51,545 nt of DNA. Source: Pseudonocardia thermophila. Lineage in GTDB: Bacteria > Actinomycetota > Actinomycetes > Mycobacteriales > Pseudonocardiaceae. The stretch lies in contig NZ_FRAP01000031.1 in NCBI RefSeq assembly GCF_900142365.1, positions 1 through 51,545 on the forward strand, in the 5' to 3' direction. The notes below the pieces were generated by a model. The model saw nothing but the letters and a program-made list of their open reading frames with translations, had not been told where the DNA came from and ran no database searches. Shown here in pieces: positions 26,200-41,100 of this stretch. The translations under genes were made by a program, and so were the position numbers. The stretch's first letter is position 1; each line of letters opens with the position of its first letter.

Positions 26200-29100
26200 G
26201 TGAATCACGGTGGCACCGCGGCACAACAGCTCTTCCCGCTCACCCGGGCACAGCGCGGAGTCTGGGCAGCTCAGCGGCTCTTCCCCACCGCGACCGCATA
26301 CCGGGTCGGCCAGCTCCTCTGGCTGGACGGAGACATCGACACCGTGCTGTTCGCGAACGCGGTCGCGCAGGCGTTCGCGGAGTCGGACGCACTGCGGGTG
26401 CGGTTCACCGACGGTGACGGCGAGCCACAGCAGTGGATTGATCCCGCGGCGACGCTGCCCACCGAGATCGTCGACACCGCGGCCGACGACGCCGGGATCC
26501 GCCGCCGTGTCCGCCGCTCGTTCGACGTGGCGGACGACCTCACCGGGTCCGTTCCGTCCGCCTCGACGCTGTACCGGCGCACCGGTGGGGGCTGGGCATG
26601 GGCCTTCGCTACCCACCACGTGCTCGTCGACGCCTACGGCATCAGCCTGTTCACCCGCCGGGCCGGGGAGATCTACACCGCCCGCTTGGCCGGCGCCGAG
26701 CCGGCGCCGGTGTCGTTCGGAGCCTGGCCGGACGTCGCGAGCGCCGAGCACGAGCGCGCCACCGCCCCTGCTGACGATGCCGCCCCGCCGCCGTGGGCCG
26801 AGGTGTTCGAGATCGCCGAGGCGCGCGGCCACGCCACCGCCGTCGACTCCGCGGCGCTGTTCGGGCTCTCCGACCAGAAGGTGGTCGTCCCGCTGGCGGA
26901 GCCGGCCGGGGCCGCGCTGAAGGCCGCCGCGCGGCGGCTGCGGCTCAACTGGGCCGCTTACGCCTCCGCCCTGTGGGGTCTCTACGACGCGCTCGCCGAG
27001 GGCCGGCAGGACCTGGTCCTGCGGGTGCCGTTCATGATGCGCCAGGACGCGGCGGCGCTGCGCACGCCCGGCATGCTGGTCACGACGTTGCCGGTCGCCG
27101 TGCGGCTCACCGGCGGCTCGACGCTGGGCGACGTCACCCGCGAGGTCGCCACCCAGCTGCGCACCACCGGGCGGGAGGAGCGCTGGACCGAGGAGCAGGT
27201 CGCCCGCGGGTGGCGGGGCGGCGAGCTGGACTACCGCACCCTGCCGCTGATCAACATCAAGGCGTTCGACTACGCATGCCGGTTCGGCGACGTCGTCGGC
27301 CGCCAGGAGACGGTGAACGCCGGCCCGGCCGGTCGCCTGGACCTCACCGTCTACTCCGACCCCGTCCACGGCTTCCGCATGGAGCTGGCCGGCAACGAGG
27401 CGCTCCTCGACGCGGCCGCCCTCGCCACCCACGCGGAGAACTTCGCCCGCTTCGTCGAGGCCGCCGTGGCCGTCGACCCGGACGAGCGCGTCGCGCAGCT
27501 GCCGTCCGTGGTCGGCGACGCCGATCGCGCCCGCGTCGAGGCCTGGTCGGCCGGTCCGGTCCACGACATCCCGCAGACCCATCTCGACGCGCTCATCCGC
27601 GCGCAGGCCCGGCGGACCCCGGACCGCGTCGCGATCCTCGACGACACCGACGGCGCCGAGCTGACCTTCGCCCGGTTCGATGCCCGCACCAACGCGCTGG
27701 CCGGCCTGCTCGCCGAGCGGGGCATCGGCGTCGGCGACCGCGTGGGCGTGCTGCTGCCGCGCTCGAAGGACCTCGTCGTCACGCTGGTAGCGATCATGCG
27801 GGTCGGCGCGGCGTGGGTGCCCGTCGACACCTCCTACCCGGCCGACCGGGTCGAGTACGTGTTCACCGACGCGGGGGTCTCGGCGGTCGTCACCGACACC
27901 GCCACGGCGCAGGCGCACCGGGCGGGCCTGGCGGGAGTCCCGGCCGAGCTCTTGCTCATGGACGACCCGGGCGTGCAGGCCGAGCTGGACCGCGGCCACC
28001 CCGAGCCGCCGGCGCTGTCCCGGCCGCTCCACCCGTCCGACGCCGTCTACTTCGTCTACACCTCCGGAACCACGGGCCGTCCGAAGGGCGTGCGGGTGAC
28101 GCACCGGGGCATCGTGAACCGCCTGATGTGGGCCCTCTCGGTGCACCGGCTGGGCCCCGAGGACCGCATCCTGCAGAAGACGCCCGCGACGTTCGACGCC
28201 TGCATGTGGGAGTTCTTCGGTGCGCTGCTGGTCGGCGGCGTCGTGGTCGTCGCCCGCGACCAGGGCCACAAGGACCCCGAGTACCTCGCCGACGTCATCG
28301 CGCGCCGGAAGGTCACGGTCACGCACTTCGTGCCGTCGATGCTGCAGGGCTTCCTCGCCTCCGAGCCCGATCCCGCACGGCTGACGTCGCTGCGGCAGGT
28401 GTTCGTGTCGGGCGAGGCGTTCCCGATGGCCGCGGTGCCCGAGGCGCGCCGCGTGTTCGGCGACGCGCGCCTGGACAACGTGTACGGGCCGACGGAGACC
28501 ACCGTCGACGTCTCCTACCTGCACATGGACGACCACCCGCTGGGTGAGCACCTGTCCGTCGTGCCGATCGGCGGCACCCCGCCGAACGTCCGGCTGCACG
28601 TCCTGGACGGGTGGCTGCGCCCGGTCGGGCCCGGTGTGGTCGGGGAGCTGTACGTCGGGGGCATCCAGCTCGCCGACGGGTACGCCGGCCGGTTCGGGCT
28701 CACCGCGGAGCGGTTCGTCGCCGACCCGTTCAGCGACGACGGCTCCCGCCTCTACCGCACCGGTGACCTGGTGCGGTGGGACGAGCACGGCGCGCTGGAG
28801 TACCTGGGCCGTACCGATGACCAGGTGAAGGTGCGGGGGTTCCGGATCGAGTTGGACGAGGTCCGGGCGGTGGTGGAGCGGCACCCGGCCGTGTCGGCGG
28901 CTGCGGTGCTGGCGCTGGAGCACCCGGCGGGCGGGAAGTTCCTGGCCGCCTATGTGATGGTGGCGCCCGGAGCCGGTCCGGATGATTCCGCGCTCGCGGA
29001 CGAGGTGCGCGAGATCTGCGGGTCGGTGCTGCCGGACTTCATGGTCCCGACGACGGTGACGCGGGTCGAGTCGTTCCCGACGACGGCGAACGGCAAATTG

Positions 29101-32100
29101 GACCGGGCGGCGCTGCCGCAGCCGGACCTGGGTTCCGGCGGGGGTGCCGGGCGGGCACCCGAAACGCGGACGGAGATCGTGCTGGCTGCCGTTTTCCGCG
29201 ACGTGCTGGCGTTGGGGCCGGATGTGTCGTTGTCGGTGGAGGACGACTTCTTCCGCCTGGGCGGCGACAGCATCCTGTCGATCCAGGTCGTCTCGCGCGC
29301 CCGCCGGCAGGGCGTCTTGGTGACCGCGGCCGAGGTCTTCGCGGCGCGCACGATCGCCGCGCTGGCGGCATTGGCCGACGAACGCGCCGGCGCGGAGGAC
29401 TCGCAGCTCGCGGCCGTTTCCGAGGCCCCGTTGTGGCCGATCGCGGCCGCCCAGGCGGGCAGCCCCGGGTTCGGTGCGTTCTCGCAGTGGTTCGTGTTCA
29501 CCACGCCGGCCGGGCTGGACGAGTCGGTGCTGGCGCGGGTGCTGGGCCGGGCCGTCGGTCTGCATCCGGCATTGAACGGGCGCCTGGCCGGCGCCATGTT
29601 CACCGTCGAGTCCCGCGCCGAGGCGGGGGAGCGGCTGCAGGTCGATCGCGGTGGTTTCGACCCTGCGCGCGCCGAGATGCTGGCCGCGCAGCTGTCGGAG
29701 TCGCTGGACCTCGAGGCCGGGGTGCTGTGGCGGGCGGTGTGGTTCCCGGCGGCGCATCGGCTGTTGTGGGTCATTCACCACCTGGTGGTGGACGGGGTCT
29801 CGTGGCGGATCCTCGGCGACGACCTGGCGCAGGCCTGGGAGATCGAATCCGGCCGGGCCTCGGGCGAGTTGCTGCCGGAGGCGACCGGGCTTCCGGCGTG
29901 GTCGGCAGCGCTCGCCGCTCGTGCCGCGGGGTCCACTGTGGCCGAGCAGGCCAGCTACTGGGCGTCGGTCACCGCTGACGAGGAGTCGCCGCTGGGGTCG
30001 CGCGCGCTCGACCCGGCCCGAGACACCTACGCGACGGCGCGCCGGTTCGAGGTCACCGTTCCGGCCGAGGTGACCCGGGCGGTGGTCTCGGCCGTGCCGG
30101 GCGCACTGTCCGCCGAGGTCAACGACGTGCTGCTGGCGGCGCTGGCCGTCGCGGTCGGTGCCTGGCGCGGTGGCGAGCAGCGCCGGGTGCTGGTCGGGCT
30201 GGAAGGCCACGGCCGCGAGGAAACCTTCGTCCCGGGCTGTGATCTGTCGCGGACGGTGGGCTGGTTCACCTCCTGGTACCCGGTGCGGCTGGACACCGCT
30301 GAGGTCGATCCGGCCACGGCGGCTGCCGACCCTGCTGCGGCGGCGGAGGCGGTGCTGCGGGTCAAGGAGCAGCTGCGGGCGGTGCCGGACCGCGGCGTCG
30401 GCTACGGCGTGCTGCGGTACCTCGGCCCGGACGGTGCCGGGCTGGCGTGTGCGCCGCAGATCGGCTTCAACTACCTCGGCCAGTTCGGTGCCGCTGATGC
30501 CGGGGACTGGCAGACCGCGCCCGAACTGCCCGGCCTGCGGGCCCACCTGCCCGCGGAGCGGCCGCTGCCCGCGGTGATCGACATCAACGCCGCCGTCGTA
30601 GGCGCGAGCGACGGCGCCCGGCTGGTCGCCACGTTCGCCTACGCCGCCTCCGTCGTCGGCGAGGAGCAGGTCCGGGCGATCGCGGATCTGTGGGTGCAGA
30701 CCCTGACCCGGCTGCGCGACTACGCCGAGGGCGCGGCGATCGTCCGCCGCTCCCCGTCCGACCTGACCGCCCGCGGGATCACCCAGGCCGACATCGCCGC
30801 GTGGGAGGCCCGATACGGCGAGCTGTCCGACGTCGCGCCACTGACCCCGCTCCAGCAGGGCATCACGGTCGAGTCCCTCGTCGGCAGCTCCGGCGGGGTC
30901 GACGTCTACGTGACCCAGACGCTGCTGCGCCTGACCACCGGCGCCGGCGACGTCGATCCCGACCGGCTCCGCCGCGCGTTCGCGCTCGTCCTCGACCGCT
31001 TCCCCGCGCTGCGCACCGTGATCGCCCCGACCGCCGTGGGCGACCACGTCGCCGTCGTGCCCGCCACGGTGGACCTGCCGTTCACCGTCGAGGACACCGA
31101 GGATGCCGCCCGCGTCGCCGACCGCGACCGCGCGGCCGGGTTCGACCTGGCCACCGGCCCGCTGCTGCGCGTGAGCCTCGTGCGCACCCCGGCCGGGACG
31201 ACCCTCGTGCTGACGATGCACCACGTGCTCGCGGACGGCTGGTCCGTGCCCCGCATCGTCCGGGCACTCGTCGAGGCCTACCGCACGCAGACCGCGGCCG
31301 CCCCCGACCACGTCCACCGCGACTTCGTGCGCCGCCTCGCCGCCCAGGACCACGCCGCTTCCCTGGCCCGCTGGACCCAGGTGCTCGCCGGCGTCGAGGA
31401 ACCCACCCTCGTCGCCCCCGGCGCGCCGGCGAGCGCGACCGCGTTCCCCGACGAACACCGCTTCGAGCTCGGCCCGGACGTGACCGCCGCCCTGAACCGG
31501 GCCGCCCAGCAGGCCGACGCCACACTGAGCAGCCTCGTGCAGGCCGCGTGGGGTGTCGTGCTGAACGCAGTCACCGGGCAGGACACCGTCCTCTTCGGCA
31601 CCGTCGTCTCCGGCCGGCCCGCCGATCTCGACAGCGTCGAGGAGGCCGTCGGCCTCTTCCTCAACACGATCCCCACCCCGGTCGCGCTCGGCGCGAACCC
31701 GACCCTCGGCGAGCTGGCCCGCCAGGTCCAGCAGCACAACACCGGCCTGCTCGAGCACCACCACGTGGCGCTCACCGACCTGCACCGCATCACCGGGCAC
31801 AACCCGCTGTTCGACACCCTCGTCGTCTACGAGAACTACCCGTTCGACGACGCCGGACAGGGCAGCGGACCGGCCGATCTCGTCGTCACCGGCGTCGACA
31901 TCCGCGACTCCACGCACTACCCGCTGGCGCTGTCCGTGCTGCCCACGGCCGATCGCATCGGGTTCCGTCTCACCTCCCGCCCCGACTTGCTCGACGCGGA
32001 CACCGTCATCCCGATCGCCGGCCTGCTCCGGCGGGTCCTCGAAACCGTCGCCGCCGACGCCGCCACCCGCGTCGCCGACGTGAACCTGGGCGGGACGGCC

Positions 32101-35100
32101 ATCACCACCGCCCTGCCCGCCGCGGAAACGTCCGCGACCCTCGACTCGCTGCTGCGCGACCAGGCCGTCGCCACGCCGGACGCCGTCGCCCTCGTCGACG
32201 CCGACGGCGGCGCACCGCTCACCTACCGCCGGCTGGACGCGCGGATCGACGCCGTCGCCGCCCTGCTGATCGAGCGCGGGATCGCCGCAGGCGATCGGGT
32301 CGCCGTGCTGCTGCCGCGCTCGCCGGAGCAGGTGGTCGTGCTGGCCGCGATCCTGCGCACCGGCGCCGCCTACGTCCCGATCGATCCCGGCCACCCCGCA
32401 GAGCGGATCGCGCGGATCATCACCGACTCCGGGGCGGTACTGGTGGTCACCGACGCCGCCGACGTTCCCGGCGGCGTCCGCACGCTGGCCCTCGCCGAGG
32501 TGCGGTCCCGGCTCGACTCCGGCGCGACCGCCCGGCCGGCGCGGCCGGTCACCCCGGCCGACACGGCGTGCGTCATCTTCACCTCGGGCACGACGGGCGT
32601 TCCGAAGGGCGTCGCGCTCTCGCACCGCGTGCTGGTGAACCGCCTGACGTGGGGCCGGGAGGAACTGGGGTACGGGGCCGGATCCGTCGCCGTCGCCAAG
32701 AGCGGCCTCGGGTTCGTCGACGCCGTCACCGAGCTGTTCGGCCCGCTGGTCGCGGGCGCGACCGTCGTCGTGGTGCCCGACCGGATGGCCACCGATCCGG
32801 CCGCCCTGCTCGGCGTCCTCACCCGGCACGAGGTCACGCACCTGCTCACCGTGCCGTCCCTGACCGACGCCATGGCGGGCCCGGACACCGACGGGGCGCT
32901 GCCCGCGCTGCGGTCGTGGGTCTCGTCCGGCGAGGCGCTGACCCCGGCCACGGCCGAGCGGATGCGCCGCGTCGCACCCGCCGCCGTGCTGCGCAACTTC
33001 TACGGCTCCACCGAGGTCACCGGTGACGCCACGCGCTGCCGGATCACCGGCGACGTGATCGGGCTGGGCGCCCCGCCCGCCGGGATGACGGTGGCGGTGC
33101 TCGACCGCTGGCTGCGCCCGGTGCCCACCGGGGTGCTCGGCGAGCTGTACGTCGGCGGTGCGCAGCTCGCCGACGGCTACGTGGGCCGGCCCGGCCTGAC
33201 GGCGGAGCGGTTCGTCGCCGATCCCGCCGGGTCCGGTGCCCGGCTGTACCGGACCGGCGATCTGGTCCGCATGCGCGCCGACGGCGCGCTGGAGTACCAC
33301 GGCCGCGCCGACGACCAGGTCAAGATCCGCGGCGTCCGCGTGGAGCCGGACGAGGTCCGCGTCGCGCTGGAGCGGCACCCAGCGGTGACCGGCGCCGCGG
33401 TCGTCGCCCTCGACCACCCCGCGGGCGACACGTTCCTGGCCGCCTACCTCACCGCGGACGGCGATCTCGACGTCACCGAGCTGCGGGCGTTCGCGGCGGC
33501 GCAGCTGCCGGACCACATGGTCCCGGCGACGTTCACCCGGCTCGCCGCCTTCCCCGTCACGCCGAACGGCAAGCTCGACCGCCGGGCGCTGCCCGCCCCC
33601 GATCTCGGCGCACCCACCGGCGGCCGGGGCCCCGCCACCGCCACCGAGATCGCGCTGGCGGAGTTGTTCCGCGACGTGCTCGCCCTCGACGCCGACGTGT
33701 CGGTGGACGACGACTTGTTCGGTCTCGGCGGACACTCCCTGCTCGCGACCCGGGTGGTGGCGCGAGCGAACGCCGCGCTCGGCAGCGCCCTCACCCTCCG
33801 CGACGTGTTCGACCACCCGACCGTCGCGGAGCTGGCCCGCATCGCCGACGCAGGGACGCGGGCCGCGCTCCCGCGGGTGGGCGAGCTCGAACGCCCCGCC
33901 GAGCTGCCCGTCTCCTACGGCCAGCAGGCGCTGTGGCTCGTCGACCGCATGGGCGGCCCCGGCTCCCGCTACGTCGTCCCGGTCGTGATGCGCCTGACCG
34001 GCGATCTCGACGAGGCCGCCTTCGCCGCCGCGCTGCGCGACGTCGTCGCCCGCCACGAGTCGCTGCGCACCCGCCTCGTCGAGGACGACGGGCGGCTGCA
34101 CCAGCAGATCGTCCCGGCCGGGGAGGCCGCCGACCGGCTGCCCGTCACCACCGAGGACATCCCGGCCGCCGAGGTCGATGCCCGGATCACCGAGCTGGTA
34201 CGGACACCGTTCGACCTGGCCCGCGACATCCCCGTCCGCGCCACCGTCCTGCGCACCGGCCCGGCGGAGCGCATGGTCGTGCTGGCCCTGCACCACCACG
34301 CCGTGGACGAGTGGTCGCTCCGGTCGCTGCTCGGCGATCTCTCGGCGGCCTACCGGGCCCGCCGCGCCGGGCACGCCCCGCAGTGGGCGCCGCTGCCGGT
34401 GCAGTACGCCGACTACGCGCTCTGGCAGCGTCACGTGCTCGGCGACGCCACCGACCCGGACTCCGTGCTCGCCGGCCACCTCCGCTACTGGCGTGACGTG
34501 CTCGCGGACGCCCCGGAGGAGTCGACGATCGCGGCCGACCGCGTGCGGCCGGCAAGCCCGACCCATCGCGGCGCGGACCTGACGTTCGCGCTGGACGCCG
34601 ACGTCGTCGCCGGGCTGCGCCGGGTCTGCGAGCAGACCGGCGCCACGATGTTCATCGTCGCCCACGCCGCCGCCGCGGTGACGGTGTCGCTGCTCGGCGG
34701 CGCCGACGGCCTGGTCATCGGCTCCCCGGTCGGCGGCCGCACCGCCGACGGGCTCGAGGACCTCGTCGGCTACTTCGTCACCACCCTGCCGATCCGGCAC
34801 CGGCTGGGCCGCGCCGACACCCTCGCCGACGTGCTGGCCGCGGCCCGCCGCACGATCCTGGACGGCCTCGCCCACCAGGACGCGCCGTTCGAGCAGATCG
34901 TGACGGCCGTGGGCGCGGAGCGCTCCGCGAACCGCAACCCGCTGTTCCAGGTCATGCTCACCTACCACATCGGCGAGCAGACCCAGGGTCTCGTCCTCGA
35001 CGGCGTCGACGTCGAACCGCGCCACACCACGCCGGGCGCCGCGAAGGTCGATCTCGATCTCGCCCTGCAGGAGACCCCCGCCGGTGTCTCGGGCCTGCTG

Positions 35101-38100
35101 ACCTATGCCACCGACCTGTTCGAGCCGGAGACGGCCGAGCGGTTCCTGACCGTCTTCCGCGCCGCGCTGCGGGCGCTCGCCACCGATCCCGCCGCGCGCA
35201 TCGCCGAGCTCGACCTGCTCCCCGGCACCCGGAGCCCGGGCGAGGGGCCTGCGCTCGACATCGCCCCCGAGGCACTCGACACGACTCTCGACGCGCTGGT
35301 CCGCGCCACCGCCGCGGCCCTGCCGGACGCCGTCGCCGTCGTGGCGCCCGACGGTGGGGAGGTCTCCTACGCCGAGTTCGACGCGCGGGTGAACGCGCTG
35401 GCGCACGTCCTCGCCGACACCGGCGTCGCGACCGGCGACCGGGTCGCCGTGCTCGTCCCGCGCGGCGCGGGACAGGTCGTCGCCCTCGCCGCGGTGCTCC
35501 GCGCGGGCGCGGCCTACGTGCCGCTCGACCCGGCGTACCCGACGGAGCGGATCGGCAACGTCCTCGCCGACGCGCGCCCGAGCGTCGTGATCGCCGACGC
35601 GGAGGCCGCGGCCGCGCACGTCGGGGCGCTCGACGGGACGCGGCTGGTGGATCCGGCGACGGCTGAGACCACCGACGCGCTCGCCCGCGGCCGGGCAGGC
35701 GCCCCGGTACCGACGCGGCCGCTGACCGCCGACGACCCGGCGTACGTGATCTTCACGTCCGGCACGACCGGGCGGCCGAAGGGCGTCGTGGTCTCCCACC
35801 GGGCGATCGTGAACCTGATCCGGTGGCGGCAGGGCACGTTCCCGCTCGAGATCGGGGACCGGGTGCTGCAGAAGTCCTCGGTCGGCTTCGACGTCTCCGT
35901 GCCGGAGTTCTTCTGGCCGCTCGCGGTGGGCGCCGTCGTCCGCATGATCCCCGACGGCGCCGAGAAGGACCCGGCCGCGCTCGTCGCGCTGCTGCGGTCC
36001 GAGCCGTTCGGGTACGCGGACTTCCTGCCGAGCGTCGTGCGCGCCCTCGTCGACGACGGGGAGGACCTCACCTCGCTGCGGATCCGCCACGCCTCGGTGG
36101 GGAGCGAGAGCGTGCCGGTGTCGGTTGCGCACGCGCTGCGCGCCCCGGGCCGGCAGGTGTGGAACCTGTACGGCCCGACGGAGACCACCGTCGAGTCCGT
36201 CGGGTTCGATCTCGCCGGGCTGCGCGCCGACGCCGCGGTCACCCCGATCGGCCGCCCGCTCGCCAACACCACCGTCGCGGTGCTGGACGGGTGGCTGCGC
36301 CCGGTCCCGCCGGGAGTGCCGGGTGAGCTGTACGTCGGCGGGGTCCAGCTCGCGGACTCCTACGTGGGCCGGCCGAGCCTGACCGCGGAGCGGTTCGTCG
36401 CCGACCCGTCCGGCTCGGGTGGACGGCTCTACCGCACCGGTGACCTCGTCCGCTGGACCGCCGACGGCCAGCTGGAGTACCTGGGCCGTACCGATGACCA
36501 GGTGAAGGTGCGGGGGTTCCGGATCGAGTTGGACGAGGTTCGGGCGGTGGTGGAGCGGCATCCGGCCGTGTCGGGGGCTGCGGTGTTGGCGCTGGAGCAT
36601 CCGGCGGGTGGGAAGTTCCTGGCCGCGTTCGTGACGGTGACCGGGACCGGTCTGGACGACTCCGCGCTCGCGGACGACGTTCGTGTGTTCTGCGGGTCGG
36701 TGCTGCCGGACTACATGGTGCCGACGACCGTCACCCGGGTCGAGTTCTTCCCGACGACGGCGAACGGGAAGCTGGATCGGGCGGCGCTGCCGCGGCCCGA
36801 TCTGGGCTCGGCCGCCGGTTCGGGCCGTGCGCCCGAGTCGCGGACCGAGGTCGTGTTGGCGTCGGTGTTCCGGGATGTTCTGGCGTTGGGGCCGGATGTG
36901 TCGTTGTCGGTGGAGGACGATTTCTTCCGGCTGGGTGGCGACAGCATTCTGTCGATTCAGGTGGTGTCGCGGGCGCGTCGGCAGGGTGTGTTCGTGACCG
37001 CGGCGGAGGTGTTCGCGGCGCGCACGATCGCCGCGCTCGCGGCGCTGGCCGATCAGCGGGCCGTGGTGGAGGGGTCGCAGCTCGCGGACGTCTCCGAGGG
37101 CCCGTTGTGGCCGATCGCGGCTGCGCAGGCGGGTGCGGCGGGGTTCGGTGCGTGTGCGCAGTGGTTCGTGTTCACCACGCCGGTGGGGCTGGACGAGTCG
37201 GTGCTGGCCCGGGTGGTGGGCCGGGTGGTGGGTGTGCATCCGGCGTTGAACGGGCGGCTGGCCGGCGAGAGGTTCTCGGTCGTGACCGGCGGCGGTGACG
37301 TGGTGGGGGAGCGGCTACAGGTCGATCGCGGTGGGTTCGATCGTGCGCGAACCGAGGCGTTGGCGGCCGAGTTGTCGGAGTCGCTGGATGTCGGGGCCGG
37401 GGTGTTGTGGCGGGCGGTGTGGTTCCCGTCGGCGAGCCGGCTGCTGTGGGTGATCCACCACCTGGTGGTGGACGGGGTGTCGTGGCGGATTCTCGGTGAC
37501 GATCTGGCGCAGGCCTGGGAGATCGAGACCGGGCGGAGCTCGGGTGAGCTGCTGCCGGAGGTGACTGGGTTGCCGGCGTGGTCGGCGGCGCTGGCTGTGC
37601 GGGCCGGCGAGTCCGATGTGGTCGAGCAGGTCGCCCGGTGGACGTCGGTCACCGCCGAGGCCGAACCCCTGCTGGGGTCGCGCGCACTCGATCCGGTGCT
37701 GGACACCTACGTGACGGCGGGTCGGTTCGAGGTGACCGTTCCTGCCGATGTGACGCGGGCGGTGGTCTCGGCGGTGCCGGGTGTGTTGTCGGCCGAGGTC
37801 AACGACGTGCTGCTGGCTGCGCTGGCCGTCGCGGTCGGAGCGTGGCGTGGTGGTGATCGGCGTCGGGTGCTGGTCGGGCTGGAGGGGCACGGCCGCGAGG
37901 AAGCGTTCGTTGCGGGCAGTGACTTGTCGCGGACGGTGGGGTGGTTCACCTCGTGGTATCCGGTGCGGCTGGACACCTGCGACGTCGACCCGGTGGTCGC
38001 CGCCGCTGATCCGGGCGCGGCGGCGGAGGCGGTGCTGCGGGTCAAGGAGCAGCTGCGGGCGGTGCCGGACCGCGGGATCGGCTACGGCGTGCTGCGGCAC

Positions 38101-41100
38101 CTCACCGGCGCCCTGCCCGAGGGTGCGGTCCCGCAGATCGGGTTCAACTACCTCGGCCGGTTCACCACCGCCGAGACCGGGGACTGGCGGGCCGCACCCG
38201 AGTTCCCCGGCCTGCAGGCGCACCTGCCCGGGGAGATGCCGCTGCCCGCGGTCGTCGACATCAACGCCGCCGTCGTCGACGCGAGCGACGGCCCCCGGCT
38301 GGTCGCGACGTTCGCCTACGCCGCCTCCGTCGTCGGCGAGGAGCAGGTCCGGGCGATCGCGGATCTGTGGGTGCAGACCCTGACCCGGTTGCACGCCTAT
38401 GCCGAGGGCGCGGCGATCGTGCGGCGTTCACCGTCCGACCTGACCGCCCGCGGCATCACCCAGGCCGACATCGCCGCGTGGGAGGCCCGTTACGGCGAGC
38501 TGGCCGACGTCGCGCCGCTCACCCCGCTGCAGCAGGGCATCACCTTCGAATCCCTCGTCGGCGGCTCCGACGGCGTCGACGTCTACCTCACGCAGACCGT
38601 CCTCCACCTGGACGGCGAGCTCGACACCGGCCGGCTCCGCCGGGCGCTGCAGGCTGTGCTCGTCCGGCATCCGCACCTCGGCGCCGCGATCGCGGCCACC
38701 GAGGCGGGGGAGCACGTCGCGGTCGTCCCGGCCGCCGTCGAGGTCCCGCTGAGGGTCGTCTCCGGCCATCCCGACCCGGTCACCGCACTCGAGGAGGCGG
38801 GCGATGCCGCACACGCCGCGCCGTTCGACCTGGCCGACGCCCCGCTGCTGCGCGCCACCGTCATCTCGACCGCGCCGCAGCAGCACGCGGTCGTCCTGAC
38901 GATGCACCACGTCCTCGCCGACGGCTGGTCGATGCCGCTGCTCGTCCGCGACCTGCTCGACGCCTACGCGGCACCGCAGGCCGTCCGCGGCGCCGATCCC
39001 GCGTGCCGGGCGTTCCTGCACTGGCTCGACACCCGCGACGAGGCGGCGACCACCGAGGCGTGGAGGCAGGCTCTGGCCGTGGTCGACGAGCCCACGCTGC
39101 TCGCCCCCGGCGCCGCGCCCCGGGCGGCCGGCTTCCCCGAGGAGATCACCTTCACCCTCGACGACGGTGCCGCGGCCGGACTCACCGCCGTCACCCGCGA
39201 CACCGGCGCCACCCTGAACAGCGTCGTGCAGGCGGCATGGAGCGTCTTCCTCGCGGGCGTCACCGGGCAGGACACCGTGGTGTTCGGCTCGACCGTCTCC
39301 GGCCGCCCCGCCGACGTGGACGGCATCGAGGACGCCGTCGGCCTGTTCATCAACACGATCCCGACGCCCGTCGCCGTCGACGGCGGGATCACGCTGGCCG
39401 AGCTGGTCCGGCGGGTGCAGGAGCAGAACACCCGTCTGCTCGACCACCACCACGCCCCGCTGCCGCAGCTGCAGCGGCTGGCCGGCCACAACCCGCTGTT
39501 CGACACGATCGTCGTCTACGAGAACTACCCCGTCGACGACGCCGTCGGCCGGACCTACGGCGGGCTGCGGCTGCGCGCGGTGGAGGGCAGCGACGCCGCC
39601 CACTACCCGCTGACCCTCGCGGTCCTGCCCGGCCCGGCCGGGATCACGATCCAGCTCACCCACCGCGCCGACGCCGTCCCCGCGGCGACCGCGCAGCGCT
39701 ACGCCGACACGTTCCGGGCGGTCCTGGAGACGATCGCGGCCGCGCCGGACACGCGCGTCGCCGACGTCCCCACCCTGCTGCCCGCCGACGAGGAGGCGCT
39801 CGCGGACTGGTCGGCCGGCCCGGTCACGGGGGAGGAGCCCACGACGCTTGACGCGCTGCTGCGCGCCCAGGCCGCCCGCACCCCCGACGCCACCGCCGTC
39901 GCCGACGACGGGGCGACGCTGACCTACGCGCAGCTCGACGCGCGGGTCAACGCCCTCGCCCGGCTGCTCACCGACCACGGTGTCGCGGTCGGCGACCGGG
40001 TCGGGGTCCTCCTGCCCCGCAGCCCGGATCTCGTCGTCGCGGTGGCCGCCGCGATCCGCGCGGGCGCCGCGTACGTGCCCGTCGATCCGGCGTACCCGGT
40101 GGAACGGATCGGCATGATCCTCGACGACGCCACCCCGGTGGTGGTGTTGACCGACACGCGCACGGCGGCCGTCCTCGACCGGGCCGTCCCGGCGATCGCG
40201 CTCGACGAGCCGGCCGTCGCCCGGCAGCTCGCCGACGGGGCCGAGCCCCCGGTGCTCGCCCGGCCCCTCGTGCCGGCCGACGCCGCCTACGTGATCTTCA
40301 CGTCCGGCACCACCGGGCGGCCGAAGGGCGTCTGCGTGCCGCACCGGGCCGTCACGAACCTGGTCCGCTGGCGGCAGGCCACGTTCCCGCTGGCCGAGGG
40401 TGCCCGCGTGCTGCAGAAGTCCTCCGCCGGGTTCGACGTGTCGGTCCCGGAAATCTTCTGGCCGCTCGCCGTCGGGGCCACCGTCCGGCTGGTCCGCGAC
40501 GGCGGTGAGAAGGACGCCGCGTACCTGGCGAACCTGCTGCGCAGCGAACACTTCGGGTACGCCGACTTCCTGCCGTCCGTGGTCAGCGCCCTCACCGCCG
40601 ACGGCGAGGACCTGGCCACGCTGCGGGTCGACCACGTGACCGTCGGCAGCGAGGCCGTCCCGCCCGAGGTCGCGCGCGCCCTCACCGCCCCCGGCCGGGC
40701 GGTCTGGAACATGTACGGCCCCACCGAGACCGCCGTCGAGATCGTCGGCTACGACGTCGCGGCGCTCCCGGCCGACGCGGCCACCACCCCGATCGGCCGG
40801 CCGATCGGTCACTCGACGGTCCGCGTGCTCGATCCGTGGCTGCGCCCCACCGCCCCGGGCGTGCCCGGCGAGCTGTACCTGGGCGGCGTACAGCTGGCCG
40901 ACGGCTATGTCGGCCGCGCGGCGCTGACCGCGGAGCGGTTCGTCGCCGACCCGTACGGCATCGCCGGGGAGCGGCTCTATCGCACCGGTGACGTGGTCCG
41001 CTGGAACGACGACGGTCAGCTCGAGTACCTCGGCCGCGTCGACGAGCAGGTCAAGCTGCGCGGATACCGGATCGAGCCGGACGAGATCCGCCGTGCCCTC

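Noticed and set aside
26176..37239. A 3,687-codon open frame on the strand opposite the large NRPS
   Set aside because: It is low in motif content, rich in Arg/His/Gly/Val, and is the mirror of high-GC codon usage in the real gene. The plus strand has continuous NRPS domains.
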